NCBI GenBank assembly: GCA_963769905.1
Contig: CAVYNG010000001.1
Location: forward strand, 434,001-498,000
Origin: Bog-756 sp963769905
Lineage (GTDB): Bacteria > Actinomycetota > Acidimicrobiia > Acidimicrobiales > RAAP-2
Reading direction: 5' to 3'
DNA: 64,000 nt
Both the position numbers and the translations under genes were made by a program. Positions 7,782 through 16,831 of the stretch are shown piece after piece; the stretch's first letter is position 1; the number at the start of each line of letters is the position of its first letter. The notes beneath the pieces are model-generated. The model saw nothing but the letters and a program-made list of their open reading frames with translations. It ran no database searches and was not told where the DNA came from.

Positions 7782-9163
7782 GTGCCCGACCAGACCCGCG
7801 CCGACAACCCGATGTTCGTCTTCGACGAGGCGCTCTGCGATCTCGTCTTCGACTACTGCCGCCAACGCCTCGCCCTCGACCCGGTGCCACTCGATTTCGG
7901 CGGGGCTCAGGCTTCCACCCTCGCGGCGAGCCTCGAGGGAGTCATCAACCCGGCCGGCACCCCCTTCGAGGAGATCATGGATCTCTTCAGCAACAAGCTG
8001 GCAACCGCGGTCATCTCGTGTGACAGCCCTCGCTTCCTCTCGTTCATCCCGGCCGCTCCGACCAAGGCCTCGTTGCTCTTCGACATGATCGTGGCCTGCT
8101 CGTCGCTGCAGGGCACCTCGTGGCTGGAGGCGGCCGGCGCGGTCGCAGCCGAGAACCAGGCCCTCGGCGTGCTCGGCGACCTCGCCGGGCTCCCCGCCGG
8201 TGCGGGCGGGTGCTTCGTCTCGGGAGGATCGGCGGGCAACCTCTCCGGCCTGATGGTCGGTCGGGACACCGCGGTCCACCGGATGGGAGACCGCGCCCTC
8301 TCTCGCCGATGATCGCGATCAGCGAGGAGGCGCACTCCTCGGTGGAAAAGGCGCTCCGGGTGCTCGCGGTCGAACCCCTCGTCGTACCCTGCGAGGATCA
8401 CCGGATGACCGGGAGCGGCCTCGCGGAGACCCTGCGCGCCCACCCGCGAGGGCGCGACGTGATCGGGGTCGTGGCAACCGCCGGCACCACCAACGCGGGG
8501 TTGATCGACGACCTCGTCGGCATCGCGGACGTCGCGGCCGACCGCTCGCTCTGGTTCCACGTCGACGGTGCGTACGGGTGCGCCGCGCTGTTCGCGCCCT
8601 CCGCTCGCCATCGCTTCGAAGGGATCGAGAGAGCCGACTCCTTCGTGGTCGACCCGCACAAGTGGCTCTTCGCTCCCTTCGACTGCGCCGCCCTCATCTA
8701 CCGCGAGCCGAACCTCGCCAAGGCCGTTCACACCCAGGACGCGTACTACCTCGACGTGATCCACCGCGACGCGCCGGAGGAGTGGAACCCGAGCGACTAC
8801 GCGTATCACCTCACCCGCAGGGCACGCGGGCTCCCGATCTGGTTCTCTCTCGCCCTCCACGGAACCGACGCGTACGCCGACGCGGTCGAGACCGTGCTGG
8901 CGATCGCCCGCGAGAGCGCCGAGCTGATCGAGCGGACCCCCTTTCTCGAACTTGTCCGTCCGCCCGAGCTCTCGATCGTCCTCTTCCGGCGGAACGGGTG
9001 GGAGCGGGCGGACTACGACCGGTGGTCGGCTCGGCTCCTCTACGACCAGGTCGGCTTCGTCACCCCGACGACCTGGGAGGGATCGCCCGCGGCGCGGTTC
9101 GCCTTCCTCCATCCCGAGACCTCGCTCGCCATCGTCGGGGAGATCCTCGCGACCATGGCGTGA
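7782..9163 (+). pseudogene. PLP-dependent group II decarboxylase, interrupted by a -1 frameshift
   Basis: The gene is split between two frames. The 5' part (7782-8312, GTG start) reads through SGGSAGNLSGLMVGRDTAVHRMGD and then stops. The 3' part continues in frame from about 8300 with MIAISEEAHSSVEKALRVL, FHVDGAYG and the PLP-lysine motif VDPHKWLF, to 9163. Together they give about 460 aa, the normal length for aromatic-L-amino-acid or glutamate decarboxylase relatives. Inserting one base between about 8285 and 8308 restores a single protein, so a one-base deletion is the simplest explanation. Both halves keep family motifs with no other damage, so sequencing or assembly error is at least as likely as true decay. 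The amino acid substrate is not known. Confidence 0.85.
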
Positions 9164-9179
9164 GCGCAGCTGGCCGCGC

Positions 9180-9611
9180 TCAGCCGTAGCCCTGAGCGAT
9201 GTGCTCGATCCACCAGACCGGCGCGCCGTTCATCAGCGTCTGGAGGTCCCAGTAGTCCCACCACCGGACGATGGTGCCGTCGCGAAGCTCTTGCACCGAG
9301 ACGAACGGGAGCGTGACCTCCTCACCGGTGTGCCAGTGCCACGTCTCGGCGTGCTCGGTGACCACCGTGTCGCGGTCGGCGATCATCAGGCGGAGGTCGT
9401 GCTCGTAGCCGGAGAGGCGCTCGAGCCCGAGGCGGAGCCGTGCCACGATCTGGGCAGGGCCGTACGCGACATCCTCGGGCGGGCTGGCGACGTCGGTGTA
9501 CTCGCTCTCCTCGGTGAAGAAGGTCGCGATGCGCTCCCAGTCGCGCTCGTAGAGGGCGCGCCAGAAGTCCTCCACCCGCGCCCGGTTGGCCTCGGCAGAC
9601 GTCGTGGTCAT
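9180..9611 (-). CDS. SnoaL/NTF2-like protein
   Basis: 143 aa from the ATG at 9611, chosen because GGAGGAAGG sits about six bases upstream; the open frame extends further but has no family features. The sequence shows the NTF2-fold pattern: RVEDFWRALYERDWERIATFFTEESEYTDV, then GPAQIVARL, a strand pair with HWHTGEEVTLPFVSVQELRDGTIVRWWDYWD. Such proteins are small alpha+beta cones acting as cyclases, epoxide hydrolases or isomerases, or simply ligand binders. The ligand is not predictable. It is convergent with the decarboxylase, and the lipoprotein gene 9650-10606 lies just upstream on the same strand. Confidence 0.8.
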   Translation of the reverse strand: MTTTSAEANRARVEDFWRALYERDWERIATFFTEESEYTDVASPPEDVAYGPAQIVARLRLGLERLSGYEHDLRLMIADRDTVVTEHAETWHWHTGEEVTLPFVSVQELRDGTIVRWWDYWDLQTLMNGAPVWWIEHIAQGYG

Positions 9612-9649
9612 CGTCGTCCTTCCTCCTGCGGCCGCGCCAGGGCGGCCGC

Positions 9650-10606
9650 TCATGCGGCGGCGAGCACGGTGACGAAGTCCCGTGTCCACCCCTGCTGGTA
9701 CTGGTCGCCCGGACGATTCTGCCCCGGGAGGGTGGCGACGGTCGGGGCGCCGGGCGACGGGGCCGTCATGACCGCCACCCACTCGGGGTTGATGTCGAGC
9801 TCCATCGCGGTCACCACGCCCGTTCCGACCAGCGCGTCCGCCAGGTCGGCCGGGACGGCGCTCATGCTCCCCGCATAGAGGAGGTTGCCGGCGAGGTCCT
9901 CGCCGAGCGAGCTCCGTGCCACCGCAGCCCCGCCGCCGAGGGTCGAGCCCCAGGCCGAGATGTCGGCGACGCTCGGGCTCGGCTGGCCGCCCACGACCAG
10001 AGGGGCAAGGTTCTGGCGCACGCTCGCCACTTGTTCACCGGGCGCAGGAAGGCTCTGACCCCAGACGCCGACGTGCGCGACGCCGTTCGCGTCGATCACC
10101 AGGCTGGCGACTCCGTTCTCGAGCGGAAGAAGGGTCTGCCCGTCGAGCTCGAACCCGCCGGCACCTGCGCCCGTCTTGAAGCCACCGTTGAACGCGCCGA
10201 TGAGCAACGGGGTCTCGTCCGGGCCGACCTTCGGGCCGCTGTCGGCCCCGACGATCGCGGTGCCGGTCGACGGATCGGAGCTCCCGACGTGGAGCGCGAA
10301 CCGGGTCCGGCCCGACCGGAACCTCACCACGGTCACCGTGTGGCCGTCGGGTTCGGTGATCGAGTGCTCGTCCTCGAGGACGGTGCCGAACGCCGAGGAA
10401 ACCGGCGCCCACCCGGGCTGCTCGGTGGTGGTCGTGGTGGGCGGCACCGTGGTGGTGGTCGTCGTGGGCGCGTGCGGTCGCGTCGCGCCCACCGCCCGAT
10501 TCGCGGTCGACCTGCCCGAACAGCCCGCGACCACGATGCCGGCCACGACTACCCCCGTGAGGAGTGCAGCCGTGACGACACACAGGCGGTCCGAACGCTC
10601 GGTCAT
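9650..10606 (-). CDS. Lipoprotein with phosphodiester glycosidase (NAGPA-like) domain
   Basis: 318 aa from the ATG at 10606. The N-terminus (MTERSDRL, then a hydrophobic core) ends in the lipobox VVAGCSG, and a Thr-rich linker (TTTTTTVPP) follows, typical of exported actinobacterial proteins. The rest matches the phosphodiester glycosidase/DUF2233 fold, with LLIGAFNGGFKT, GGFELDGQTLLPLENGVASLVID and ELDINPEWVAV. Relatives cleave GlcNAc-1-phosphodiesters or remain uncharacterised; here action on cell-surface glycans is a guess. It is divergent from the Rieske oxygenase gene, with about 100 bp between starts. Confidence 0.8.
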   Translation of the reverse strand: MTERSDRLCVVTAALLTGVVVAGIVVAGCSGRSTANRAVGATRPHAPTTTTTTVPPTTTTTEQPGWAPVSSAFGTVLEDEHSITEPDGHTVTVVRFRSGRTRFALHVGSSDPSTGTAIVGADSGPKVGPDETPLLIGAFNGGFKTGAGAGGFELDGQTLLPLENGVASLVIDANGVAHVGVWGQSLPAPGEQVASVRQNLAPLVVGGQPSPSVADISAWGSTLGGGAAVARSSLGEDLAGNLLYAGSMSAVPADLADALVGTGVVTAMELDINPEWVAVMTAPSPGAPTVATLPGQNRPGDQYQQGWTRDFVTVLAAA

Positions 10607-10704
10607 CGGTGGACGGCACCCTGCCCCAGAGTCACGCCGCTGAGCATAAGGTTCGTGCCGCCACACAGTCCGCGCGCCGATGGGCGGCCGACCACGGGAG
10701 GCCG

Positions 10705-11772
10705 ATGGAGCACTCGAGAGCCGGCAACGAGGGGATCGACGCCGCGCCGGTCGCGACCATGGCTGCCTCCGCCTACGTCGACCCCCGCCGTCACGAGGCG
10801 GAGCGTGCCGCGGTCTTCGCCGGGGAGTGGGTCGCGCTCGGCGACGCAGCCCGGCTCGCCCGGCCGGGCGAGTATCTGGCGACGGTGGTCGCCGGGTATC
10901 CGATCGTCGTGGTCAACGACGACGGGGCGCTCCGCGGTTTCCACAACGTGTGCCGGCACCGTTCGGGGCCACTCGTCTGGGACGGTCAGGGCAGCTGCCG
11001 TTCCTTCGTCTGCCGCTACCACGGATGGACCTACGACCTCGACGGCAGCCTGCTGTCGGCACGCGACTTCGGCGCCGACGTCCCGGCCGAGGAGTGCTCG
11101 CTCCGGCCGGTCTCGGTCGCGGCCTGGCGCGGGCTGCTCTTCGCCTGCGTCGACCCGGCAGCGCCACCCCTTCTCGAGTGGCTCGGTCCGATCGTCGAGC
11201 ACAGTCGGGCCTTCCCGATGGAGGATTTCCTCCCGACCAGTCGCTCGACCCACGACCTCGCCGCCAATTGGAAGGTCTACGCCGAGAACTACCAGGAGGG
11301 CTACCACATCCCCCTCGTCCACCTCGGCCTCAACCGGCAGGTCGACGCCTCGCGCTACCAGGTCGAGATCATCCAGGAGGCCTGCCTGCACTCGGCCCCC
11401 ACCCGGGACGGCTCGGCCACCAGCGGTGCGTGGTGGTGGCGGTTCCCGGGGCTCGCGCTCAACCTGTACGAAAACGGCATGTGCCTCGAGAGCTTCTGGC
11501 CGACCGGTCCCGACACGACCCGTGTCGAGTACACCTTCTTCTTCGCGCCGGGGACCGCCGATGCGGAGGTCGAGCGCGCCGTCTCGAGCTCAGCCGGCAT
11601 CCTCGAGGAGGACCGACGGATCTGCGAGGCGGTCCAGCGCAACCTCGCCTCGGGCCTCGCCGTGGCGGGTCGCCTCAGCCCGCGCCACGAGGGCGGGGTC
11701 GCCCTCGTCCAGTCCCTGGTCGAGCGCGCCCTCGCCAAGGAATGCTCGCTCCCCGGTGGACGACTCGGATGA
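10705..11772 (+). CDS. Rieske-type aromatic ring-hydroxylating oxygenase, alpha subunit
   Basis: 355 aa from the ATG at 10705, which has GGGAGG upstream; the open frame begins earlier but the extra residues look like noise. The Rieske [2Fe-2S] ligands are Cys83/His85 in NVCRHR and Cys103/His106 in CRYHGW. The mononuclear iron region follows at NWKVYAENYQEGYHIPLVHLGL. The length is a little short for the family (about 400-450). It should hydroxylate or demethylate a hydrophobic substrate using electrons from a separate reductase, which is not seen nearby. It leads a tight operon with a kinase-like protein, an acyl-CoA ligase and an SDR. Confidence 0.9.
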   Translation: MEHSRAGNEGIDAAPVATMAASAYVDPRRHEAERAAVFAGEWVALGDAARLARPGEYLATVVAGYPIVVVNDDGALRGFHNVCRHRSGPLVWDGQGSCRSFVCRYHGWTYDLDGSLLSARDFGADVPAEECSLRPVSVAAWRGLLFACVDPAAPPLLEWLGPIVEHSRAFPMEDFLPTSRSTHDLAANWKVYAENYQEGYHIPLVHLGLNRQVDASRYQVEIIQEACLHSAPTRDGSATSGAWWWRFPGLALNLYENGMCLESFWPTGPDTTRVEYTFFFAPGTADAEVERAVSSSAGILEEDRRICEAVQRNLASGLAVAGRLSPRHEGGVALVQSLVERALAKECSLPGGRLG

Positions 11773-12797
11773 TCGGCTGCGACGACCAGCGAATGGCCGA
11801 GGGGCTCGCCCGTTGGCTCTCGGCACGGCGCCCCGACGGTCGCGCGGTCACGGTTGCCCGGCTGGCCCGTCCGACTGCGGGGTACTCGAGCGAGACGCTC
11901 GTCGCCGAGCTCGAGCACGAGGGGGCGGCCGATTCGCGCGTCGATGCAGGCGTCGAGCGGCTCGTCCTGCGCCTGGCACCGGCGGAGCCCGGCACCTTCG
12001 CCGACTACGACCTCGTGCCGCAGTTCGAGTCCCAGCAGGCCGCCGCGGCCGCCGGCGTCGAGATCGCGGACCCGGTGCTCGAACCCGATCCCTCGTGGCT
12101 CGGCGCGCCGTTCGTCGCGATGCGCTACGTCGAGGGGCACATCATCGGTCCTGTCGCCCACCTCGATCGGTGGCTCCTCGCGCTCGACGAGGCGTCGCGG
12201 TGCCGCGTCTACACCAACTTCGTCGCGACGCTGGGGCGCATCCACGCCGCGGACCCGGCGGCCGCGCCCCGGGTGCCTCGACGTGACGACGCGGCCGAGC
12301 TCGACTACTGGGCGGCGTACCTCGACTGGTCGAGTGGAGGCTCGCCGCTGGCGATCCTCGTCGAGGCACTCGCGTGGTGCCGCGCGCACCTCCCCGCGGA
12401 GACGAGCCGTCCGGTGCTGCTGTGGGGTGACACTCGCTTCGAGAACGTCGTCTTCGGTGACGACCTCACACCTCTCGCCGTCCTCGACTGGGACATGACC
12501 ACCGTCGGCTCGCCCGAGCACGACCTCGCCTGGTTCACCGGTCTCGACCTCACCATCTCCACTCTCTTCGGCGAGCGACTCGCCGGCTTCCCCGACCGCG
12601 AGGAGACGATCGCGCTCTTCGAGGAGGGGACCGGCGGCCCGGTCCGGGACCTCGAGTGGTACGAGACGTTCGCCATGTTGCGCAGCGCCTCGGTCCTCAC
12701 CCGTATCGGGTACCTCCGGCGCGACGCCGGCGAGCCGCTGATGCTGCCGATCGACGACAACCCGGTGCTCGACGTACTCGCGAGCCGGCTCACGTGA
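11769..12797 (+). CDS. APH-family phosphotransferase (ACAD10/FadE36-like kinase)
   Basis: 342 aa; the ATG overlaps the Rieske stop as ATGA. The aminoglycoside-phosphotransferase fold is shown by the catalytic loop LLWGDTRFENVVF (a HGD-like loop with WGD) and the metal-binding VLDWDMTTVGSPEHDLAWF. In actinobacterial lipid operons such proteins are often annotated as APH-like and sit beside acyl-CoA dehydrogenases or ligases, and may phosphorylate hydroxyacyl substrates. Antibiotic resistance is unlikely in this setting. The Trp replacing the usual His of the HGD motif is common in this subgroup. Confidence 0.8.
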   Translation: MIGCDDQRMAEGLARWLSARRPDGRAVTVARLARPTAGYSSETLVAELEHEGAADSRVDAGVERLVLRLAPAEPGTFADYDLVPQFESQQAAAAAGVEIADPVLEPDPSWLGAPFVAMRYVEGHIIGPVAHLDRWLLALDEASRCRVYTNFVATLGRIHAADPAAAPRVPRRDDAAELDYWAAYLDWSSGGSPLAILVEALAWCRAHLPAETSRPVLLWGDTRFENVVFGDDLTPLAVLDWDMTTVGSPEHDLAWFTGLDLTISTLFGERLAGFPDREETIALFEEGTGGPVRDLEWYETFAMLRSASVLTRIGYLRRDAGEPLMLPIDDNPVLDVLASRLT

Positions 12798-14449
12798 ACG
12801 CGCCGGCGGTCACCACCGCCTGCGAGCTGGTCCGGCTGCGGACCGACGACGACCATCTGGGGCTGCGCTTCGAGGGGGAGGAGTGGACCTGGCGCGAGGT
12901 GGTGGCCGAGGCGGAACGCCGGGCCGCACTGCTCCAGCGGCTCCGCCGCGACGGACCCTTCCACGTCGGTGTCCTCCTCGAGAACACCCCCGAGTACCTC
13001 TTCCTCCTCGCGGGTGCCGCGCTCTGCGGCGCGGTCGTGGTCGGGATCAATCCGACCCGCCGCGGGGAACAGCTCGCCGAGGACATCAGACGGACCGACT
13101 GCCAGCTGGTGATCAACGATTCGACCATGCGCCATCTACTCGACGGCCTCGACCTCGGCGTGGGCGAGGAACGCATCCTGGTTGCCGACAGCGACCGATA
13201 CCGTCGTGAGCTCGAGGTGGCGGCCGAGCACTCCGCGCGGCCGGCCCGACCGTCCCCGGAGGACCTCTACCTCCTCATCTTCACCTCCGGGTCGACCGGC
13301 GGTCCGAAGGCGGTCCGGATGACCCAGGGCCGTGCCGGACGCGCCTCGGGCGGCATGCCCTTCACTCACGGCGACGTCCTCTACTCGGCGATGCCGCTCT
13401 TCCACGGCAACGCGTTGTCGGCGTCGGTCCTGCCGGCGTTTGCCGGCGGTGCCACGCTGGTGCTCCGCCGTCGCTTCTCGGCGTCCGCCTTCCTCGACGA
13501 CGTGCGTGAGCACGGTGCGACCTTCTTCAACACGGTGGGTCGGGCGATCGCCTACATCGTCGCGACGCCGCCGACCGAGCACGACCGCGACCACCGTCTG
13601 AAGTTCGTCCTCGGTCCCGAGACCTCGACCGCCGACAAGGCAGAGTTCACCCGGCGCTTCGGCGTCCCGGTCTTCGAGGGTTACGGGTCGAGCGAGAACG
13701 CGATCGTGATCCGGCCGGTGCCCGACGCGGGGCCCGGCGCGCTCGGCCGGGCCTCCGAGCGCGACGACGTGGCGGTGGTCGATCCCGACACCGGCGAGGA
13801 GCGCCCCCGAGCCCGGCTCGGTCCCGACGGCCGCCTGCTCAACCCCGAGGAGGCGATCGGCGAGATCGTCGGGCGCCGCGCGCTCGCCAACTTCGAGGGC
13901 TACTACAACAACCCCGAGGCGGAGGCGGAGCGCTCACGCAAGGGGTGGTACTGGTCGGGCGACCTCGCCTACCGCGACGAGGAGGGGATCTTCTACTTCG
14001 CCGGCCGCACCGACGACTGGCTCCGGGTGGACAGCGAGAACTTCGCTTCGGCCCCGGTCGAGCGGATCCTCGGCCGCCTCGACGGTGTCCGCGGGGTCGC
14101 GGTCTACGGCGTACCCGACAGCCGGACGGGCGACCAGGTGATGGCCGCGCTCGAGCTCGAGCCCGGCGCGACGTTCGATCCGGTCGCCTTCGACGGGTTC
14201 CTCGCCGCGCAACCCGACCTCGGCACCAAATGGGCGCCGCGCTACGTGCGAGTGGTCGGGTCCCTCCCGGTGACCGCCACCAACAAAGTGGACAAGAAAC
14301 CTCTGCGCGCCGAGATGTGGCGGACCGGGGACCCGCTCTGGCACCGGCCGGAGCCCGGGGCCACCTACCGCCCGATGACCGCGGAGGACGTGGGGGCACT
14401 CGAGGAGGCCCTTGCGGCCAACGGACGGAGCAACCTGCTCGGTAGGTGA
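12794..14449 (+). CDS. AMP-forming acyl-CoA synthetase (FadD-like)
   Basis: 551 aa; the GTG overlaps the preceding stop as GTGA. ANL-superfamily motifs appear in order: LLIFTSGSTGGPKAVRMTQ (phosphate loop), the VFEGYGSSEN adenine-pocket motif, YWSGDLAYRDEEG, and near the end VTATNKVDKKPLRAEMW with the C-terminal lysine that catalyses adenylation. It should activate a carboxylic acid as an acyl-AMP and pass it to CoA. Placement after a Rieske oxygenase and before an SDR suggests a hydroxylated or steroid-like acid, but chain length and identity cannot be read from sequence. Confidence 0.9.
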   Translation: MNAPAVTTACELVRLRTDDDHLGLRFEGEEWTWREVVAEAERRAALLQRLRRDGPFHVGVLLENTPEYLFLLAGAALCGAVVVGINPTRRGEQLAEDIRRTDCQLVINDSTMRHLLDGLDLGVGEERILVADSDRYRRELEVAAEHSARPARPSPEDLYLLIFTSGSTGGPKAVRMTQGRAGRASGGMPFTHGDVLYSAMPLFHGNALSASVLPAFAGGATLVLRRRFSASAFLDDVREHGATFFNTVGRAIAYIVATPPTEHDRDHRLKFVLGPETSTADKAEFTRRFGVPVFEGYGSSENAIVIRPVPDAGPGALGRASERDDVAVVDPDTGEERPRARLGPDGRLLNPEEAIGEIVGRRALANFEGYYNNPEAEAERSRKGWYWSGDLAYRDEEGIFYFAGRTDDWLRVDSENFASAPVERILGRLDGVRGVAVYGVPDSRTGDQVMAALELEPGATFDPVAFDGFLAAQPDLGTKWAPRYVRVVGSLPVTATNKVDKKPLRAEMWRTGDPLWHRPEPGATYRPMTAEDVGALEEALAANGRSNLLGR

Positions 14450-14457
14450 GGAGGGCC

Positions 14458-15288
14458 ATGGAGATCGACGGGAGCGCACTGGTGACCGGGGCGAGCCGTG
14501 GGATCGGCCGCGCGGTGGCACTCGAGCTCGCCGCCCGCGGTTTCGCCACGATCGCCACCATGCGGGACCCTCGTGCCGGCTCGGATCTGATCGGCGAAGC
14601 CGACGGCCGCCTCACGGTCGCCCGCCTCGACCTGACCGATCCCGGCACCTACGAGTTCCCCGACGACCTGCGGGTCCTCGTCAACAACGCGGGCGTCGAC
14701 TCGGCCTACCTGCCGGTCGAGCATTCCGACGACGACGACTGGCGGGCCCTCTTCGAGACGAACGTCCTCGGGACGGTGAGGGTGACCTCTGCGGCGATCC
14801 CGGTACTGCGCAACAACCGGCCGGCGGTGATCTGCACGGTCACCTCGTCGTCGATCCTCGCGTCGGTGCCCTTCTACTCCGCCTACCGCGCGACCAAGGC
14901 CGCCCTCTCCGCATTCGGCGAGACCCTCCGAGTGGAGCTCGCTCCGTCGGGCATCCGGGTGGTCGAGATCCTGCCCGGCCCGGTCGCCACCGACATGTTC
15001 GCCCTCAGTACGGGACCACAGGCGGCCTCGGAATTCGGCCGCTACCGCGCGATGGGCGACGAGGCGCGCGTGCTGCGCGAGGAGAACGCCGACCCGCTCG
15101 TCGTCACGCCGGCGGAGGCGGCGGCTCGCATCGTCGACGCGATCCTCGACGACGCGGGACCCCTCCGCTACGGCTGCGACCCGCTCTCGATCGGGCTTCT
15201 CGACGCCTGGCGGCAGAGCGACGACGAGGGGATGTTCGAGCTCACCGGCCGCTCTCTCCTCGACGGGATCCAGTCGCAGGAGGGCTGA
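14458..15288 (+). CDS. Short-chain dehydrogenase/reductase
   Basis: 276 aa from the ATG at 14458, preceded closely by AGGAGG; a GTG at 14446, overlapping the ligase stop, is the alternative. The NAD(P)-binding TGASRGIGRA is at the N-terminus, NNAG is present, and the catalytic Ser and YRATK follow (VTSSSILASVPFYSAYRATKAAL). It is longer than the minimal SDR because of a C-terminal extension (EAAARIVDAILDDAGPLRYG) of the kind seen in oxidoreductases acting on larger substrates. It is the last gene of the Rieske-APH-FadD operon and probably oxidises or reduces an alcohol/ketone intermediate. Confidence 0.9.
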   Translation: MEIDGSALVTGASRGIGRAVALELAARGFATIATMRDPRAGSDLIGEADGRLTVARLDLTDPGTYEFPDDLRVLVNNAGVDSAYLPVEHSDDDDWRALFETNVLGTVRVTSAAIPVLRNNRPAVICTVTSSSILASVPFYSAYRATKAALSAFGETLRVELAPSGIRVVEILPGPVATDMFALSTGPQAASEFGRYRAMGDEARVLREENADPLVVTPAEAAARIVDAILDDAGPLRYGCDPLSIGLLDAWRQSDDEGMFELTGRSLLDGIQSQEG

Positions 15289-15314
15289 GTCCCGCCGGAG
15301 ATTTTCCCAGCCGG

Positions 15315-16145
15315 TCAGCGTTCGACCGGCAGTGCACCGCCTTCTGCGGATTCCCGCTCCTCGGTGTCGGGGCGCCCGCGGACGAGACCGATGATCATCA
15401 CTGCGAGCGCCGCTCCGACGACGGGACCGACGACGTAGATCCACCACCCGGTGAAGTCGGTGCTCACGATGTCAGGACCGAGCGTGCGGGCAGGGTTCAT
15501 CGAGGCCCCGCTGATCGGGCTGGCGAAGAGCCCGAGGAGCGCGACGGTCGCTCCGACCGCGAGCGCCGCGTTGTGCCCGATGCTCCGGTAGCCGGTCGCG
15601 GTATGGAGGATCACCGTGACCAACATGGTGGTCAAGAGCATCTCCATCACGAGGGAGCGCCACTCGCCGCCGTGCCTGGCGATCGGGTAGTTGCTGCCGG
15701 CGGCCACGTCGCCGTACATCCCGAGGAGGAAGAGGGACGCACAGATCGCCCCGGCCATCTGTGCCGCGAGATAGGGCAGCACCCATGCCGTCTTGAACAC
15801 CCCGCGGCCGGCGAACGCGAGGGTCACCGCCGGGTTGATGTGCAGTCCCGAGAGCGGGCCGAGCGCATAGATCATGGCCATGACGACGGCGCCGGGAGCG
15901 ACGACCGCTGCCGTCCGCGAGATGGGCCCGCCGCCCACGTAGTGATTGATGACCCCTGCGCCGGCGGCGACCGTCACCAGAAAGAAGGTTCCGAGGAACT
16001 CGATGATCAACCGGATCCAGAGCGGTCGTTGCCGAAGGGTGTTCTCCTCGAAGCGAATGAGGTAGCGGTTGCCGACCGAACGCACGAGCGCCGCATGATC
16101 CTCTGTCGAGGGCTGGTGTTGCGTGGTCGTTGGTGATCCGTCCAT
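15315..16145 (-). CDS. MIP-family aquaporin/glycerol channel
   Basis: 276 aa with a hydrophilic N-terminal extension of about 45 residues, then six transmembrane segments. Both half-helix motifs are intact: HINPAVTLAF and SMNPARTLGPD. The sequence around the second NPA resembles water-selective or plant-type channels more than GlpF, but selectivity is not assignable. It should sit in the cytoplasmic membrane and pass water or small neutral solutes. It converges on the SDR gene with a 26-bp gap and is followed upstream by the CsoR-like regulator on the same strand. Confidence 0.92.
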   Translation of the reverse strand: MDGSPTTTQHQPSTEDHAALVRSVGNRYLIRFEENTLRQRPLWIRLIIEFLGTFFLVTVAAGAGVINHYVGGGPISRTAAVVAPGAVVMAMIYALGPLSGLHINPAVTLAFAGRGVFKTAWVLPYLAAQMAGAICASLFLLGMYGDVAAGSNYPIARHGGEWRSLVMEMLLTTMLVTVILHTATGYRSIGHNAALAVGATVALLGLFASPISGASMNPARTLGPDIVSTDFTGWWIYVVGPVVGAALAVMIIGLVRGRPDTEERESAEGGALPVER

Positions 16146-16265
16146 GTGACCCTCCCCTGTCGTCCCCCTTCACGACGGTCGGAGGTCGGTCGAGCACAAC
16201 CGCCGTCGCCGCTCCGATCATGCCCGCGACAAGGTGCCCGGGAGAGGGATGGGGCTGAGGGCGGT

Positions 16266-16535
16266 TCAGGCGAGCTTCATGAACATGCGCTGCACCTCTT
16301 CGACGGGGTAGCCGTCGGCTGCAGCCTCTGCCGGGTTCTCGAGGGAGTAGGCGAGACCCGACGCGACCAGCTTGAAACCGGCCTGTTCGAGGGCCTTGGT
16401 CGCAGCAGAAAGCTGCGCGACGACGTCCCGGCACTCACGGCCGTCCTCGAGCATCCGCTCGACGCCCTGGACCTGACCAGCCACGCGCCGGAGGCGCTTG
16501 CGCACATCGGACACCACATCGTCGGGCAGTTCCAT
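16266..16535 (-). CDS. CsoR/RcnR-family transcriptional regulator lacking the copper ligands
   Basis: 89 aa from the ATG at 16535, preceded by AGAGGAG. The all-helical DUF156 fold is clear: VRKRLRRVAGQVQGVERMLEDGRECRDVVAQLSAATKALEQAGFKLVASGL. Copper-sensing CsoR uses Cys-His-Cys (Cys36, His61 and Cys65 in M. tuberculosis). Here Cys35 is kept, but the positions of the His and second Cys hold Leu61 and Leu65, with Ser64 beside them. Copper sensing by the usual mode is therefore unlikely; a thiol, another metal, or no ligand are possible. It is divergent from the two DUF202 genes and could control them or the aquaporin. Confidence 0.8.
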   Translation of the reverse strand: MELPDDVVSDVRKRLRRVAGQVQGVERMLEDGRECRDVVAQLSAATKALEQAGFKLVASGLAYSLENPAEAAADGYPVEEVQRMFMKLA

Positions 16536-16786
16536 CCCGAGACTCCTCTCTACCCCACATCCGGGCTCGCCATGCCTGCTCGTCCGCATTTGCCCCACGA
16601 AAGCGTCGTGGCCCAACTGCGGACCGGCCGACGGTCACGGCAGGTCCGCACCGCCCACACTGCCACGGGCTCCCCTGTGATTCGCGCGCGCCCCCCCAGG
16701 TCTTCCGTATCAGAGAGTGAATTGCCCGGGAATGTGGGGCCTCGGCGCAGCCAGGTCTCAGTCGGCGCGCGGCACCACCATCGCCC

Positions 16787-16813
16787 TTGATCGGGGAGGT
16801 CGCTCAGTAGGCT
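16787..16813 (+). promoter_or_regulatory. Possible promoter for the DUF202 pair
   Basis: TTGATC at 16787-16792 and TAGGCT at 16808-16813 are separated by 15 bp, a shorter gap than usual, 18 bp before the ATG at 16832. TAGGCT is a common actinobacterial -10. The rest of the 296-bp gap from the CsoR-like start shows nothing else I can name. Confidence 0.3.
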
Positions 16814-16831
16814 GCGACCGGTGCATCGGCG

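Noticed and set aside
11769..12797. Antibiotic-resistance aminoglycoside phosphotransferase
   Set aside because: The fold is right, but it is embedded in a Rieske-acyl-CoA ligase-SDR operon and has the WGD loop of the lipid-associated subgroup.
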